64,000 bases of DNA from Paramecium sonneborni. Taxonomy: Eukaryota; Ciliophora; Oligohymenophorea; Peniculida; Parameciidae. The DNA lies in assembly GCA_905182985.1 (NCBI GenBank), contig CAJJDN010000044.1:208708-272707 (forward strand), given 5' to 3'. The notes under the pieces were generated by a model that was not told where the DNA came from, ran no database searches, and was given only the letters and a program-made list of their open reading frames with translations. The position numbers and the translations under genes are program-made. This document shows, piece after piece, positions 48,088 through 61,100 of the stretch (position 1 is the stretch's first letter; each line of letters starts with the position of its first letter).

Positions 48088-51000
48088 TCAATAAAATAAT
48101 GTAACAGGGGCTCCTTAATCTTCTACTTATGGGCCTTGAATTAACTTTTTTAACTTATCTATAAGTATTTTAGATTGTTAAATAAAGTCAAATATAAATG
48201 AGACAGCTAGAATTGATGTAGATGTAAATATGTGGATCCATCCTAAATTTATCGAGTTTTCTAGAGTTAAAGAGAGTTCTACTCTGTAAGCATAGATGAG
48301 GAATGTGACTGTGTTAAAAATTATCATTGTTTCAGTAATAATGGTTTTCATATATTCATAAGAATTTGTTAAAGGTTTGTTTGAGATAAGATAGCATAAG
48401 AATACTGTTTAGTTAATGGCAATACATAAAGTTTAGATTTGACCTTCCTCTTACATAAATACTATTAGGCTAATGAAAACCAATTTTTTAATAAGCAATA
48501 CACCATTATATTAAGTAACCCATATAGATTTTGATTCTAAAATTCCTTCAAATAAAGCCTCAAATTATTTTTTAGGTTTTAAAGTGGTAGTTGTTGAGAA
48601 GCTTTGCATTACACTAAAAGTATAAATTGAGATAGAAATATAGGATATAAAAGCTCCAACTGATAAATAAGAGTTGAAAATTAGGACAGAATCTTGGCTT
48701 TGAAAATAAGACAATTAAATAGTCATGGCAAAACAAACATCATATGAATTTGACATCATTATTCTTAAAATTCCATTGTAATAAAATTCTTTTGATTTTT
48801 TTTTCAAACTTCTTCTTGTTGAATAAATCAATTTTCCAATAGTTAAATTTACTTTTGATATGTAATAAGGTCCCATTCTATACAATAGCAAATGTGCATA
48901 TTTAGTAACCAAATAACCTCCATATGCAGAAAGGAAACAGAATAGAAAGCTCTAAAAATTAGTAAAAAAGTAAGCATTAATTTCATCTTTATGAAATTTA
49001 TAAGAGGTAGGAATATAATAAGTGGCATCTCCATCTAAGGAATTAAATATCTCATCAATTCCAAGTGTTGACATTAAAGGAGAAATGGTAATCAATTTAA
49101 AAACATCAAAATAGATATTGAGATTATTTGGGAATTGAATATTGATATATTTAATGTAAGATAAGTATTGTAATTAATCCATGAGATTCCAAAATATATC
49201 TGAAGATCCTGTAAGTAAACATAAAGAAGATAGTCCAGCTAAAGAGTATATTACAGCTTAGTTGAATGCTGAAGCACTATCAGCAATATCTTTTTAAGCT
49301 TAACTAAGAACTGATGGTGTTAGTAAAACTAATTACTTAGATTATTCTATGAGGGTTAAATTAAATTCTGAGAGAATAGGATCATCAAAAAATGTGATTT
49401 AGAATAAAGGTTTATCAACAGGAACAAAAAAGTTGACTCTGAAATTTAAAATAATTTCGGTTATTTCATCAGTAGTACTAGATTTGAAAACACTTTAAGT
49501 GATTTAGAATTCACTATTTTCCATATTTAATATATCAACATTAATGAAATTGGAAATGTCATTATTTACTTTGCTAGCAAACTTCATTTTTTGATCAAAT
49601 TTAACTTAAACATCCTCAAAATCTTCAGGAACTTTAGTGATAAGATTTATTGTAAATGAAGGTTGCTTAGAATAAAAACAATTCGAGAAACTACCTTCAG
49701 TATTAAAACAGGTGAAATCATTTTCAACAACACATTTAGAATTACAACCATCACCATCATCTAAGTTACCATCATCACATTCTTCTGATGACTTTACAAA
49801 ATATCCATCTCCACATTTTGCAAGACAAATATTTGATTCTACAAATCTTCCTAATTCACATTTTTAACACACTCCTTCAGTACATTCTATACAATATTAA
49901 TCACAAGCTAATAAACATTTATAACAACCATCATTAAAATCATCATTCATATCATCACATTATTCATAGCCAATGATTATTCCATCTCCACAATAAGGAG
50001 TACATCTATGAGTTTCAACTACCCAACCAAGAACATCACATTCATAACATATACCTAATTCACAAAGAGTGCACATTTCTTCACATTGATATTAACACAT
50101 AAAACAACCATCAAATTCTATTGAATTACCATCATCACATTATTCTTATCCTTTAACAACATATCCATCACCACACACTGGAAAACAAACATTATTTTTT
50201 ATATCCCATCCTTAAACCTAACAGGCCTAACAAACTCCTTATTTACAATCTGTACATTCAGGCTAGCATTAATATAAACACTAGAAACATCCATCATAAG
50301 GTATAGTATTACCATCATCACATTCTTCATTTCCAACTACTAGATTATCCCCACAAATGGGAATACAATAATTCCAATCCAATTACCAACCTTTAGTATT
50401 ACATTCTTCACAAAAACCTTTTATACATTTAGTGCATTATTTTTAACATTCAAAATAGCATTCAAAACATCCATCTTCTCCTATTTCATTGGCATCATCA
50501 CATTATTCTTTACCTATTACAATTCCATCACCACAAACTGGTTAACAATCTCTAGTCATTGTATTTATTTCCCATCCGATTCCAGTGCATTGATAACAAA
50601 GACCTTCTATACAAGTGGTACATTATTTATGACATTAATAATTACAATCAGAGCATCCATCATCGCTAATCTTATTGCCATCATCACATGATTCATTTAG
50701 AGCAACTATCTCATCACCACATATACTAAAACAAGTATTTGTTTTTGTATTTAGATAATAACCATTTATACACTCATCACATTTTCCTTCATTACAAATT
50801 CCACAATAGAAATCACAAGAATATTAGCAATTAAAACAACCATCATATGGTTATTAATTGCCATCATCACATACTTCATCCATCGACTTTATCCCATCTC
50901 CACAAAAGGATATACATTTATTATTAAATTAATCCAATTTTCCATATCCAGAGGATTTCAAACATTTTTAACACAGCCCTCCTACACAAAATGAGCAAAA

Positions 51001-54000
51001 TCTTGGACAATCATATCTATTTTAAAAACAACTATCTTAACCTACTCGATTCATATCATCACATATCTCCTATCCTACTATTAAGCCATCATCATTAATT
51101 TCGTAACATTTATTAGAAGATAAATAATAGCCATTACTACAAATTTAGCACATTCCCCATTAACATTTTAAACATGATTGCTAACATTAATATTGAGATA
51201 AATAGCAACCGTCATAAGGATATTAATTAAAATCATCGCATTACTCATTATCAACAATCAATGAATCTCCACTTTATGGGTAACAATATTTTTCAAACGA
51301 ATCCAATCTCCATCCTTTTTTACATTTTAGACAATAACCATGATAACATATTTTACAAGATTCTTAACATTAATATTTACACTTATAACATCCTAAATCT
51401 TTTAAATCATCACATTCTTCATAATCTTATATTCGTATTCCATCACCACAAATTGTTTCACATTTCATTTCTAAAGGATTGTATTCCCATCCCTTTATAT
51501 TACATTCTAAACAACCTGTATTTGAACAATTAGTGCATGAATCTTGACAACTTAATTTACATTTAAAACAACCATCATATTAAATTATATTTCCATCATC
51601 ACATATCTCAGAATCCACTAAAAGTCCATCACCACATAGAGGTACACAAGCATTAATCATTTATTTCAAAGAATAACCAGAATTACATAGTAAACACTTA
51701 CCCTTTTCGCATAATGAACAATTTGGTATACATGAGTATTCACATTTATCACAACCATCAATAGGATTCTCATTTTGGTCATCACATTATTCTACTAATT
51801 ATGTAACTATTCCATCACCACATCTTGATTAACAAATATTATCTTCTAAATACCATCCATTTGATTCTTAACATTTTAAACAAACACCAAATACACAAGT
51901 CAAACAATATTTTATACATTAATATTGACAATTGAAACAACCATCATATGGTATCAAATTGTTATCTTCACATTATTCATTAGATACTATCTTATTATCC
52001 TAACAAATACTCACACATTTATTTTCAATCAATTAAAATCCATCATTGCAATCTTCACAAATACCTCTTACACATATATTACATCCAGAATCACAACTAT
52101 AAACACAATTATGACATCCATCGAATGGATTAAAATTTCCATCGTCACAATCTTCTCCATCAACTACTATTTAGTCTCCACATTTTGGTAAGCAAGGTAA
52201 ATTTACTCCATCATCATAATATCCAGGTTAACATAAACATTTATTAAATGAAATTGATCTGTGAAAATCGGAAACGCAAGTTATACAATCGCTGTATCCT
52301 CCTCCATTACAATTTTCACAATATTTATTACACGACAAACATAAATTACCAGATAAATAACTGAATGGAAAACATTAACATATACCATTTACTAAATAGA
52401 ATTTATTAGTAGATGTGTAAGTACAAGATGTACAATCTTCTTAACTTTTACATGTTAAACAACCAGGTTAGTTACATGTAACACAACTGTAAGTCTTTGT
52501 AATCTCATCAAAAGATAAAAACTCAGTCGATAAACAAGAGGAACTAGTGCGTCCTGAAATCCAAGTATTACAAACTGTTGCACTAGAACAATCTGAACAA
52601 AACGGTGGGCACTAATTTTAAATTTGATATTACATAATGAACTACAATAAAATACTCAGATATGGCACAGAATTCTTCCCTAATATCAGAATCACCTCCT
52701 GTGCATTCTAATTCAAGATCTAAAGGAGATGACTTAAAAGGATCTAAATAAATTTCAAAGTATTTAATTCTTTCTTGTTTATTTTTACCAATGATATTTT
52801 ACCCACTACCTGGTTTTTGATGTGCAATGCTTTGTGAGGTTCCAATTGTATAATAAAAGTTTCCTGAATATTCATCTCCAAAAGTGACATTAAATCTAAT
52901 AGTAACTGCATAATGGGGTTCTGTGATTACCCATGATTTTATAAATTTAGCATTGTTCCATACCATAATACCGCCTAAGACAAATTTATTCGGAAAAAAA
53001 GAGAACTTTTATCCTGTTTTCCAATTACTGCTACCACCAGGAGCTGAAACAGATGTGTAAAATGTTTCAACTTACTATGAAGTCATATTTAGATCAAAAA
53101 ATCCTTTTGCCAAATATCGAGAATCTATTTTTAAAATGATATAATTACATAATTTCATATCTGCATAATCAATACAATTAGCAGAATGCACAGGACAAGT
53201 TTTTATACAACCACCTTAATAAAGAATATAGCTTGTCTCACACAAAGAACATGTTGAAAAGTCTGAACAAGTTTTACAATTTTCTTAACATAATCCAGTA
53301 TCTATTGTCACATTTCTAAATCCCCATGATTCACTAGAAATTTATAACTTTCCTTAAATAAGCAATTAAGGATTATCTGAATATGTTCTTAAAACTGATT
53401 CAATTCTAATTAATGTATACGATTTAGAATCGCATGAATTTGAATCAGTAAAAATTTTAATAATTTTATTGTAAGAATAAGATGATGAAGTTTTTAATAA
53501 CTCTCCTTGCTATATATTATCAACAAAAATTTAAATCTTGCTATCTGTTTGAAAATTAAAACAATAAAATGTAACTCTCAGTCTAAAAAATTTAATGGCG
53601 TCTATTTTACCCAAAGATAATTACATGCCTTCATTAAAATATAGTTCTCCAACAAAATCATTATTATCACAATTATCATAAACTAAATCAGTATTTTAAT
53701 AATTAAAAATATCTGGTATAAATTAAAAAGGTTTATATCTGGGAAAATTAGAATTTGATATGTCGCTTGAATCAAAATATTTTTAATTAGATTTTATTCT
53801 CCTATCTGGAACACAAATTTTATCTGATCTTGCTATAAAAAAATCTCGTTCACACTCTTATCTACATCCAACAGCAGATTCAGCAAATTAATGAGAAGGA
53901 TCACATTAACATGAACCTGAGGTTGGTGATTGATAATAACATGATGAACATAAAGTAGAACTAGAACAAGTTTTACAAGTTGGATAACAAAGGTTCACAT

Positions 54001-54547
54001 ATATTAACAAGTTTCTAATATTAACAGAAACATAACCTTTTTCTGGTTCTAAACAAAGTGCTATTGTAAATTTATTAACGTTATTAGTTTTTGTTTTTGT
54101 TGTACTTACAACTGTAATTAGATCAAAATCATAGTCATCCCAATAATTACATATTCGATTTGAATCTTAAGTAAGGTCAGAATTTTTATATGATCTAGAG
54201 TATAAAGTTGTTTGGGATGAATAGTCTTCGTAATATGTTAATTTTAATTGGCTGTCCTTTGATGAATCTGCCCAGTTATAGTAAGCATCAAAGATTACAT
54301 AAACTTAAAAACCTTGTTAGTCAAATTATTTTTCAACTCTTTCTCTATCTTTTTTTAATCTCAAATAATCCAATGAATTAGAAGAACATTATCCATCTTC
54401 AAAATTTTCATTACAATCATTGCAATCACAATGTTTTCTTGTTTTCCAATTATTACTTTAAATAGATGTATCGTAAAAACTTTAGTCAATTTGAATCCAA
54501 TCCCCTTTTGTTAGGCTGGTCAAAAATGATAACAAAATAAAAAACAT
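48088..54547 (-). CDS. Giant Cys-rich membrane protein with 14 CDDGN repeats
   Basis: The spliced product is 2145 residues, in a single frame but for one 22-nt intron (52612-52633). A signal peptide (MFFILLSFLTSLTKG) opens a large ectodomain. First come beta-type regions interspersed with Cys clusters (CYPTCKTCSSSTLCSSC). Then follow 14 tandem units of the pattern CGDG...CDDGN...DGC..C.Y.C...C..C..G.C, like the DUF4215/Myxococcus disulfide repeat. After the last unit comes a spacer, then about seven membrane helices (SLAGLSSLCLLTG, LFCFLSAYGGYLVT, IFTSTSILAVSFIFDF) and a short tail ending APVTLFY. The architecture parallels the gene at 28956-33690. Function is unknown; a surface receptor or adhesin is only a guess. 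Confidence 0.9.
49740..52200 (-). repeat. Fourteen tandem Cys-rich CDDGN units within the giant gene
   Basis: Each unit is roughly 175 nt and shows on the plus strand as a recurring ccatcatcac core (antisense of TGTGATGATGG, Cys-Asp-Asp-Gly). Typical units read CGDGIVIGKEQCDDANEIG and CGDNLVVGNEECDDGNTI. Two adjacent units (about 51030-51290) have lost the leading Cys (SGDS and INDDG) and one of the middle cysteines. Confidence 0.88.
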
Positions 54548-54654
54548 AATAAATAATTATTAATGTCGTCACGTCTTACATAGAGATTAAAGCAGTGCTT
54601 TAATAATCAAATTGTATCATTAAGAATATCATTATGCTAAGAAATTCAAATCAA

Positions 54655-54924
54655 TCAAATTTTTCTGAATTATACTTTTATATCTTCTTGAGTCTAAAAA
54701 TAGAATTCTTTTGAATAGATGTCAAGCAAGCACTGCCATAACATTAAAATATATTGTTTATCATAAATATCAAAATTAATGATTTTCTCAAAAATAATTA
54801 GTGAGGCTTTCAAATTTAATATCTCAGAAAAACAATAATTCATTTTAGATTTTTCAATTGTATTAAATATTATTTATCTCTTCTCTTAGTAAATTTTTAA
54901 AATTTGATTATTTGATTTACCCAT
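54655..54924 (-). CDS. Possible small protein, uncertain
   Basis: An ATG-to-TGA frame of 90 codons begins MGKSNNQILKIYQEKRQII. It includes a plausible helical stretch (NLKASLIIFEKIINFDIYDK) and LMLWQCLLDIYSKEF. The frame extends about 50 codons upstream of the ATG before meeting a TGA, so the true start may lie further up through an intron. It sits alone in the gap between the giant gene and the dehydrogenase. No family is recognised. Confidence 0.35.
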
Positions 54925-55138
54925 TACTCTTAATTGTAATGAAAAATTTGTTTTTATTTTTAGATCTTAGAATACTATATCTTTAATACTTAAAAATATG
55001 TTTTCTTCTCAAAAATATTACTAATCTTTTGATTTGATGTATTTAGGAGATTAGTACAGAATGTTTTTCTAATTCTTTATTAATTATTTGTTTATAATAA
55101 ATCTTTTTTTATGCTTAATAAATTTTTAAACATATTAT

Positions 55139-56137
55139 TCATTTTTTTTATGGTCTTCTTTATAGTTGATTCACATAATTCAATAAATAATATGGTAAAG
55201 ATGAATCAAAGTAGGATTATAATTAATGACTTATATTTGGGGTGATTTCTGAAACTCTACCAACATATTTCCATGTTTATTGAACCAATTCTTCAGGAGA
55301 AATAACGAATAATCCCTTTCTATAATTAATCAAAGCAGTGCTCACATAGTATGGTTTCAATGTCAAAATATCTATTTTTTTATTAATTTGATTTTCTAAA
55401 GCTAAGGCATCAAAAAAGCTAGCCATACCAATCTAAAATTTAATTAAAAGTTACTTTTGATGCTCCATACCCAAAATAATAGGGTAAAAAAAAGTTCTAT
55501 GAAGCAGAACCCAAATTTATTATTAAAGATTAATATTTATCTCTCAAATTCATTTAATTTATAACAATGTGAGTAAGCATAATAGCTGTGACAAAGTTAA
55601 TATTAAATCCTTCTATGATATTTTAAAGCGGGATCCTTTCAAAAATACCAGTAGCTCCTTTGGCTGTTCCTACATTATTAATCAATATGGAAATATCTAA
55701 ATCTGAGATCTAATCTAAAATATTATTGATACTTCTTATTACAATCTTTTAAAGAATTCAGGATTATTTCCTTAGCCAAAATCCAATAAAATTGTCTTAA
55801 CCATAAGATCACTATTAATTTTTAAGATTTCCTATTAAATAGATTCCAAATTGACTTGATTGAAATCAACTATAATTAAATTAAATCCCTTTTTTGCCAA
55901 ATCTAATGCAAATTCTTTGCCAATTCCACCTGCTCCTCCTGTAATTAAAGCATATGATCCTTTGCCATATTTATTAGCAATATCAACTTAAGTAAGCATT
56001 AAAGTTTATAATATATGCTTAGCCTTTTTTACTATGTATTTAGTTGTTAAATATAGCCCTAAGATTGTAAGATGAGGATCAATTTTTCTTTTATTTTTGG
56101 TGTAAAAATTCAGAACCTAATTATGAATACCCATCAT
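55139..56137 (-). CDS. Short-chain dehydrogenase/reductase (17-beta-HSD12-like), frameshifted
   Basis: This is an NAD(P)H-dependent reductase resembling 3-ketoacyl-CoA reductases / 17-beta-HSD type 12 of very-long-chain fatty-acid synthesis. An N-terminal hydrophobic region (LTILGLYLTTKYIVKKA) precedes the cofactor motif ALITGGAGGIGKEFA. SILINNVG (the NNxG element) and NLGSAS then YYFGYGASK (catalytic Ser, Tyr and Lys) follow, and the tail is basic (QLQRRPQKK). A 22-nt intron lies at 55433-55454. Between DFGQGNNPEFF and ISDLDISILINNVG the frame shifts. The span is one nucleotide short of a whole number of codons, and restoring one base in the TTTT run at 55747-55750 would reconcile the two halves. 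No intron fits. It could be a sequencing error or a recent pseudogene. It starts 18 bp after the Spartan stop. Confidence 0.85.
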
Positions 56138-56155
56138 ATTTTAATTATAAAATAT

Positions 56156-57183
56156 TCATTTCAATAATTTATTTAATTATACTAATATACTCATTTGAGG
56201 TGGAGATTGGTTTGTGTGTACGGTGATTGATAGAATTTTCATTTACTCACCAATTTCTTTCGTGGATTTTATAATTGTTACATTTTTACATTTTTCAAGG
56301 CTTTGTTTAATATTAATTAATTTTTTAATATTGAAGCTTTCAATATTTTACTTATATGTTTGCCTTAAACATTAAATAATTTATTCTAATTTTTGATTGA
56401 ATATATCATAATTCAACAATGAATTGAGAATCATTATGAATTCTACAAATATTTCTTTTTAATTAATTTAAAATTTAGCATAAATTTGTTCATTTTAAAA
56501 GAAATTGGATAATTTGATCATTTTTTCTTCTTTTATTATTTCATTAGATTTTTTCTTTTTCTAAATTTTTTTTGGGACTTATTTTTTTTCTGGTTAACTA
56601 ATTTTTTCAAAAATCCCTCCACATTCTTATTAGTGCTTTTAAAACCAATAATCAGTTTTACCAGGTGGTCTATTGATAGCCCTTTTAACATAACCAAAAA
56701 AAGGAGGTTTTTATTAGCATATACCATTACATCGCCATATATGATTTCTACATCTATCAACTTCGTCATGAAATTGATGATAAACACTTAATTATAATCC
56801 AGTTATTTAATTGATTGTGTTCATTTTTTCTAGGAATGCAGGCCCATGACCTTCATTTATAAACGCCTCAGAAGGTTTGGTGATAAATAAGTAGGCATGA
56901 ATCATCTCATGCAAAAGTGTAGATTTTAATTCATCATTAGAACGAAATTTTAAAAGTGGTTCAGAAAGTGTAATAGTACATGATTTTTAACCCTCATATT
57001 TACAAGTACCTATCTTTTATAGATATAATTACCTGCACATAAAGTCATTCTATTACTCCATTTTATAGTGCAAGTAACTAAAATCCCCTCAAAGAAATAC
57101 TGATTATAAAACTAAAATAGCTCAAATACATCAGGAGGATCACAGTATGGATTATCATCGCTAAAATATTTGTAATCTTGCAT
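56156..57183 (-). CDS. SPRTN: Spartan/SPRTN-like DNA-protein crosslink protease
   Basis: This is a SprT-family metalloprotease that degrades proteins crosslinked to DNA during replication. The spliced product is 334 residues. The zinc-protease motif HEMIH is at about residues 84-88, followed by the third ligand region NEGHGPAF. The hallmark Spartan sequence continues: YHQFHDEVDRCRNHIWRCNG, then PFFGYVKRAINRPPGKTDYW and CGGIFEKI. The C-terminal 130 residues are Lys/Asn-rich and helical, without a clear SHP, PIP or UBZ motif that I can see. One 23-nt intron is inferred at 57010-57032. The protein is complete and the catalytic residues are intact. Confidence 0.93.
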
Positions 57184-58178
57184 TTTATAATAATGTTGTA
57201 TATTTATATAATAAAAAAAGTTTGAAAAACCAAATAAGCAAATAAAATACTTTTTTTGATTTAGATATCTCAACTAGTAATTAAAATCTTATTGATATTA
57301 ATAATTATTTTTCTTGAATATTGTTAGATGTGATTACTGAGATGTTAGCTTTTGATTTAGATTTATCTAGAATAATTTAAAGGTATTTGAATGATTTGAG
57401 GAAATAATATTCAAGTTTTCTTAAAAATAAAAATTTAAAGTTTACATTTACAAATCAATTAGAAAATTTTCTTTTCACTCTAAAGATTAGTATATTATAT
57501 TTAAGGAAGCAAATCATTTATGAGTATTTAGTTAAAAAATAATGAACAGCTTTCAAAAACAACTCTTAATAAAATTTTATGTTACTGATTAAATTTGATA
57601 CTAATAATGATTTAAAAAATAAAAAAAAGTTGATAACAATTTTTATTTAAACTAAAGCATAACCTTGATTGCCATAGAATTTAAGTCAAAAGAAAAATCT
57701 TACTCTAATAATATCTTTCATAATCAATGAATCACTGCGTATTAAATTATTTATAGTTTTTTATTATTGAATAATAATAAAATGTAAAATTAAGTTAATT
57801 TAATAAATATTATGTGTGAAATAAGTTAATAAAGTTGTAATAAAATAATTTTTAAGGTTGCTAGTGTTTTTAAAAACTCAAGATTCTTTTTTAAGAGAAA
57901 AAAACTGATAGAAATTAAAATTCATTTTATTTCAGAGATCATAATTAACTTAGATTGAGAATTGATTGAATGGGTTTAAGATAATATTTTTAGAATGATA
58001 ATAAAATAAAGAATACTTAGTAATTATTTAAATACATGAATAAAAATAAATTCAGTTAAACCTATGAAATTTGAGTATTAAAAATAAATTGATTAATTTT
58101 AGTCAAGATATTTGAGAATTGAGTTTAATATATATAATTTAGAATAATAATATTAATTTGAAACATTTAATTTTGTAG
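57184..58178. other. Intergenic, one doubtful small frame
   Basis: This is about 1 kb of AT-rich sequence between divergent genes. A plus-strand frame at 57342-57545 (67 residues, MLAFDLDLSRIIQRYLNDLR) looks helical and protein-like at its start but becomes low complexity and has no partner exons I could place. Otherwise nothing is supported. Confidence 0.45.
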
Positions 58179-61100
58179 ATGACAGATCCTAAAATGATTT
58201 AATTAGAATTATAGACACCTCATATTCTAAGTAGTTAAGATCAAAGAGAAATATAAAATTTATTTGGTAATAAAAATAAATAAGAATAGAATATTAGTAT
58301 GATAATGTTGAAACAAAAGGAAATTATGCCTAGAAATATCAATCAAAAAATAGAAAAATAACTTCTAACAGACCAGATTATTAACTACCTGATAATGGTA
58401 TTCAAACATCTAAATATACTTTGTTAAATTTTTTTCCAAAATAATTATTTGAGTAATTCTCAAAACTAGCTAATGTTTATTTTGTGGTATGTTATTAAAG
58501 TTATTTTTTAGTTAATGGGGGCACTTTAAATGGTTCCAGAGGTTTCAATAAGTTCTGGGATACCAACAATATACTTACCATTAGGTTTTATAATATTAGT
58601 CAGTGGAGCAAAAGATTTCTATGAAGATTATAAACGTAGGAAGTCAGACATAGAAGAAAATAAACTATAAGTGACTGCATTTGATGGAACTAATTTTATT
58701 GAAATTCCATCATTTAATCTAAGAGTAGGTCAGATAGTAAAGGTTCATTAGGATGAGATAATACCAGCAGATATGTTATTGTTAAGATCCAGTGAAAAGA
58801 AAGGAATATGTTATGTTGAAACAAAATCTTTAGATGGGGAAACAAATTTAAAATAAAAGAATGTACACTCTGATTTATTACAAACATTCAAATCTGATGA
58901 TTGTTTTGGTTAATAAGATAAAAGAATAATCTTAAAATATTAAGCTCCTACTCCTTATTTGTATAAATTTATTGGTGAAACTACAACATTTAATCTGTAG
59001 GTTTCTTCAATAAATTTTAATAATTTTTTATTAAGAGGATGCAATTTAAGAAATGTGAAATATATTTTTGGATTAGTAGCATATACTGGACATGATACTA
59101 AAATAATGATGAATTCTTTCAAAGCAAGAACAAAACGAAGTAAATTAGAAGTATTAATGCAAAAATTCATACTTATGATTTTCATAATCCAATTTATAAT
59201 GTGTATAATTGCATCTCTAGTTTATTCAATTTAATATTACAATAATAGAAAGACATTAAATTACTTATATATTGATGTTAACACATCTGAATATACAATT
59301 CCATATAATTTTTTTGTAAGATTTGGTAATTGGATGCTTATTTTTAATAATTTTGTTCCAATTTCTTTGTTAGTTACATTAGAAATGGTTAAATTTATTT
59401 AAGGTAAGATAATGAGTCTAGATGAAAAGTTAAATTAACCAAGAGTTTAAACATCAAATTTAAATGAAGAACTTGGATAGATTGAGCATATTTTTAGTGA
59501 TAAAACAGGAACCTTGACATGTAATATAATGGAATTCAAATAAATAATTATGTAAATAATATAAATTAAATTTAGAGGAAATTAAAATTATGGAGATATT
59601 TTAAAAAGTTCAGAAAAGTATATAACAGATGAAGAAATATAAAATTATCCTTTCGTTAGTAATGTAGATTTTAGAGATAAAACACTTATAGAGGCTATTT
59701 AAGATAAAAATCATGTAATGAATGAAAAAGTAGTGGAATGTTTAATGATGATATCAATATGTCATACAGTTATTTCTGAATAGAGAGATGGAAAATTAGT
59801 GTATAACGCTACATCTCCAGATGAATTAGCATTATTAAACTTTGCTCGATTTGTTGGGTTTGAATTTTTGGGGACAGATGAGAATAATATAAAAAGAGTT
59901 AGTTTTTAAGATTAGATGATTGAATATTAATTATTGGAAACATTTGAATTTACATCTTAAAGAAAGAGACAATCTATATTGGTATAAGTAATAAAGACAA
60001 AAGAAATTTATTTATTTTCTAAGGGCGCAGATTCAGTATTATTAGATTATGTAAGATTGTCTAATGAAGAATTAAATAAGAATGAATATCATTAGTTAGT
60101 TTAGAGACTTGAGGAGTATGGTAAAATAGGTTTGAGAACTTTAGTATTATCTAAAAGGAAATTAGGGAAAGAGGAATATCAGGAATGGCATAAGCGTTAT
60201 CAATAAGCAACATAATTAATAGAAAATAGAGAGGAGAGAATGTAGATTTTATAAGATGAATTAGAAAAAAATTATGAGATTTTAGGAGCAACTGCAATAG
60301 AAGATAAATTGTAATAAGATGTAGCTGATACAATAGCTGCAATAAAAGCTGCTGGTATTAAAGTTTGGGTATTAACAGGAGATAAAATTGAAACTGCCAT
60401 TAATATAGGTTATTCTTGTTCTTTATTAACAAATTAATTAGTATAACATATTGTAGATGAAAAAGAAGAAGCTTTAATTAAAGAAAGATTAGATGATATT
60501 CTGAATAAGATTGGTTCTTAAGATTTGAATTAAAGATATGCTCTTATTATATCAGGAGATGCTTTATTACATGCATTAAAACCAGATATTCAAAAAAAAG
60601 TATCAGAAATTGGAAAATGTTGTGAGGTAGTTTTATGTTGTCGTGTAAGTCCAAAATAAAAATAAGATGTTGTAACATTAATTAGAAATTAAAATCAATA
60701 ATGTTCAACTTTAGCTATTGGAGATGGTGCGAATGATGTTAATATGATAACAGCTGCTCATGTTGGAGTTGGAATAAGAGGTGTTGAAGGATAATAAGCA
60801 GCTAGAGCAGCTGATTATAGTGTATAAGAATTTAGAGAATTAAGAAGACTTTTATTTTATCATGGTAGAGAATGTTATCGAAGAAATAGTGTTTTGGTTT
60901 GTTATACATTTTATAAAAATATTTTAGTTGTTTTGCCTTAATTTTGGTATGGAATTCTCTCTATGTATTCTGCTTAATCTCTTTATGATACTTTTATTTA
61001 TCAATTATTTAATATTTTGTATGGTGCTCTACCAATTATGATATATGGTATATTTGATGAAGAATATGATGCTGATTAATTAACAGATAATAGAATTTAA

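Noticed and set aside
52590..52640. A 34-nt intron in the giant Cys-rich gene starting at the earlier GTAG
   Set aside because: A 22-nt GTAATA..TAG intron (52612-52633) gives the same frame with a more typical length and donor.
57342..57545. Small plus-strand gene, perhaps a fragment of a replication (GINS-like) protein
   Set aside because: Only the first 25 residues look conserved-like, no partner exons could be placed and the remainder is low complexity.
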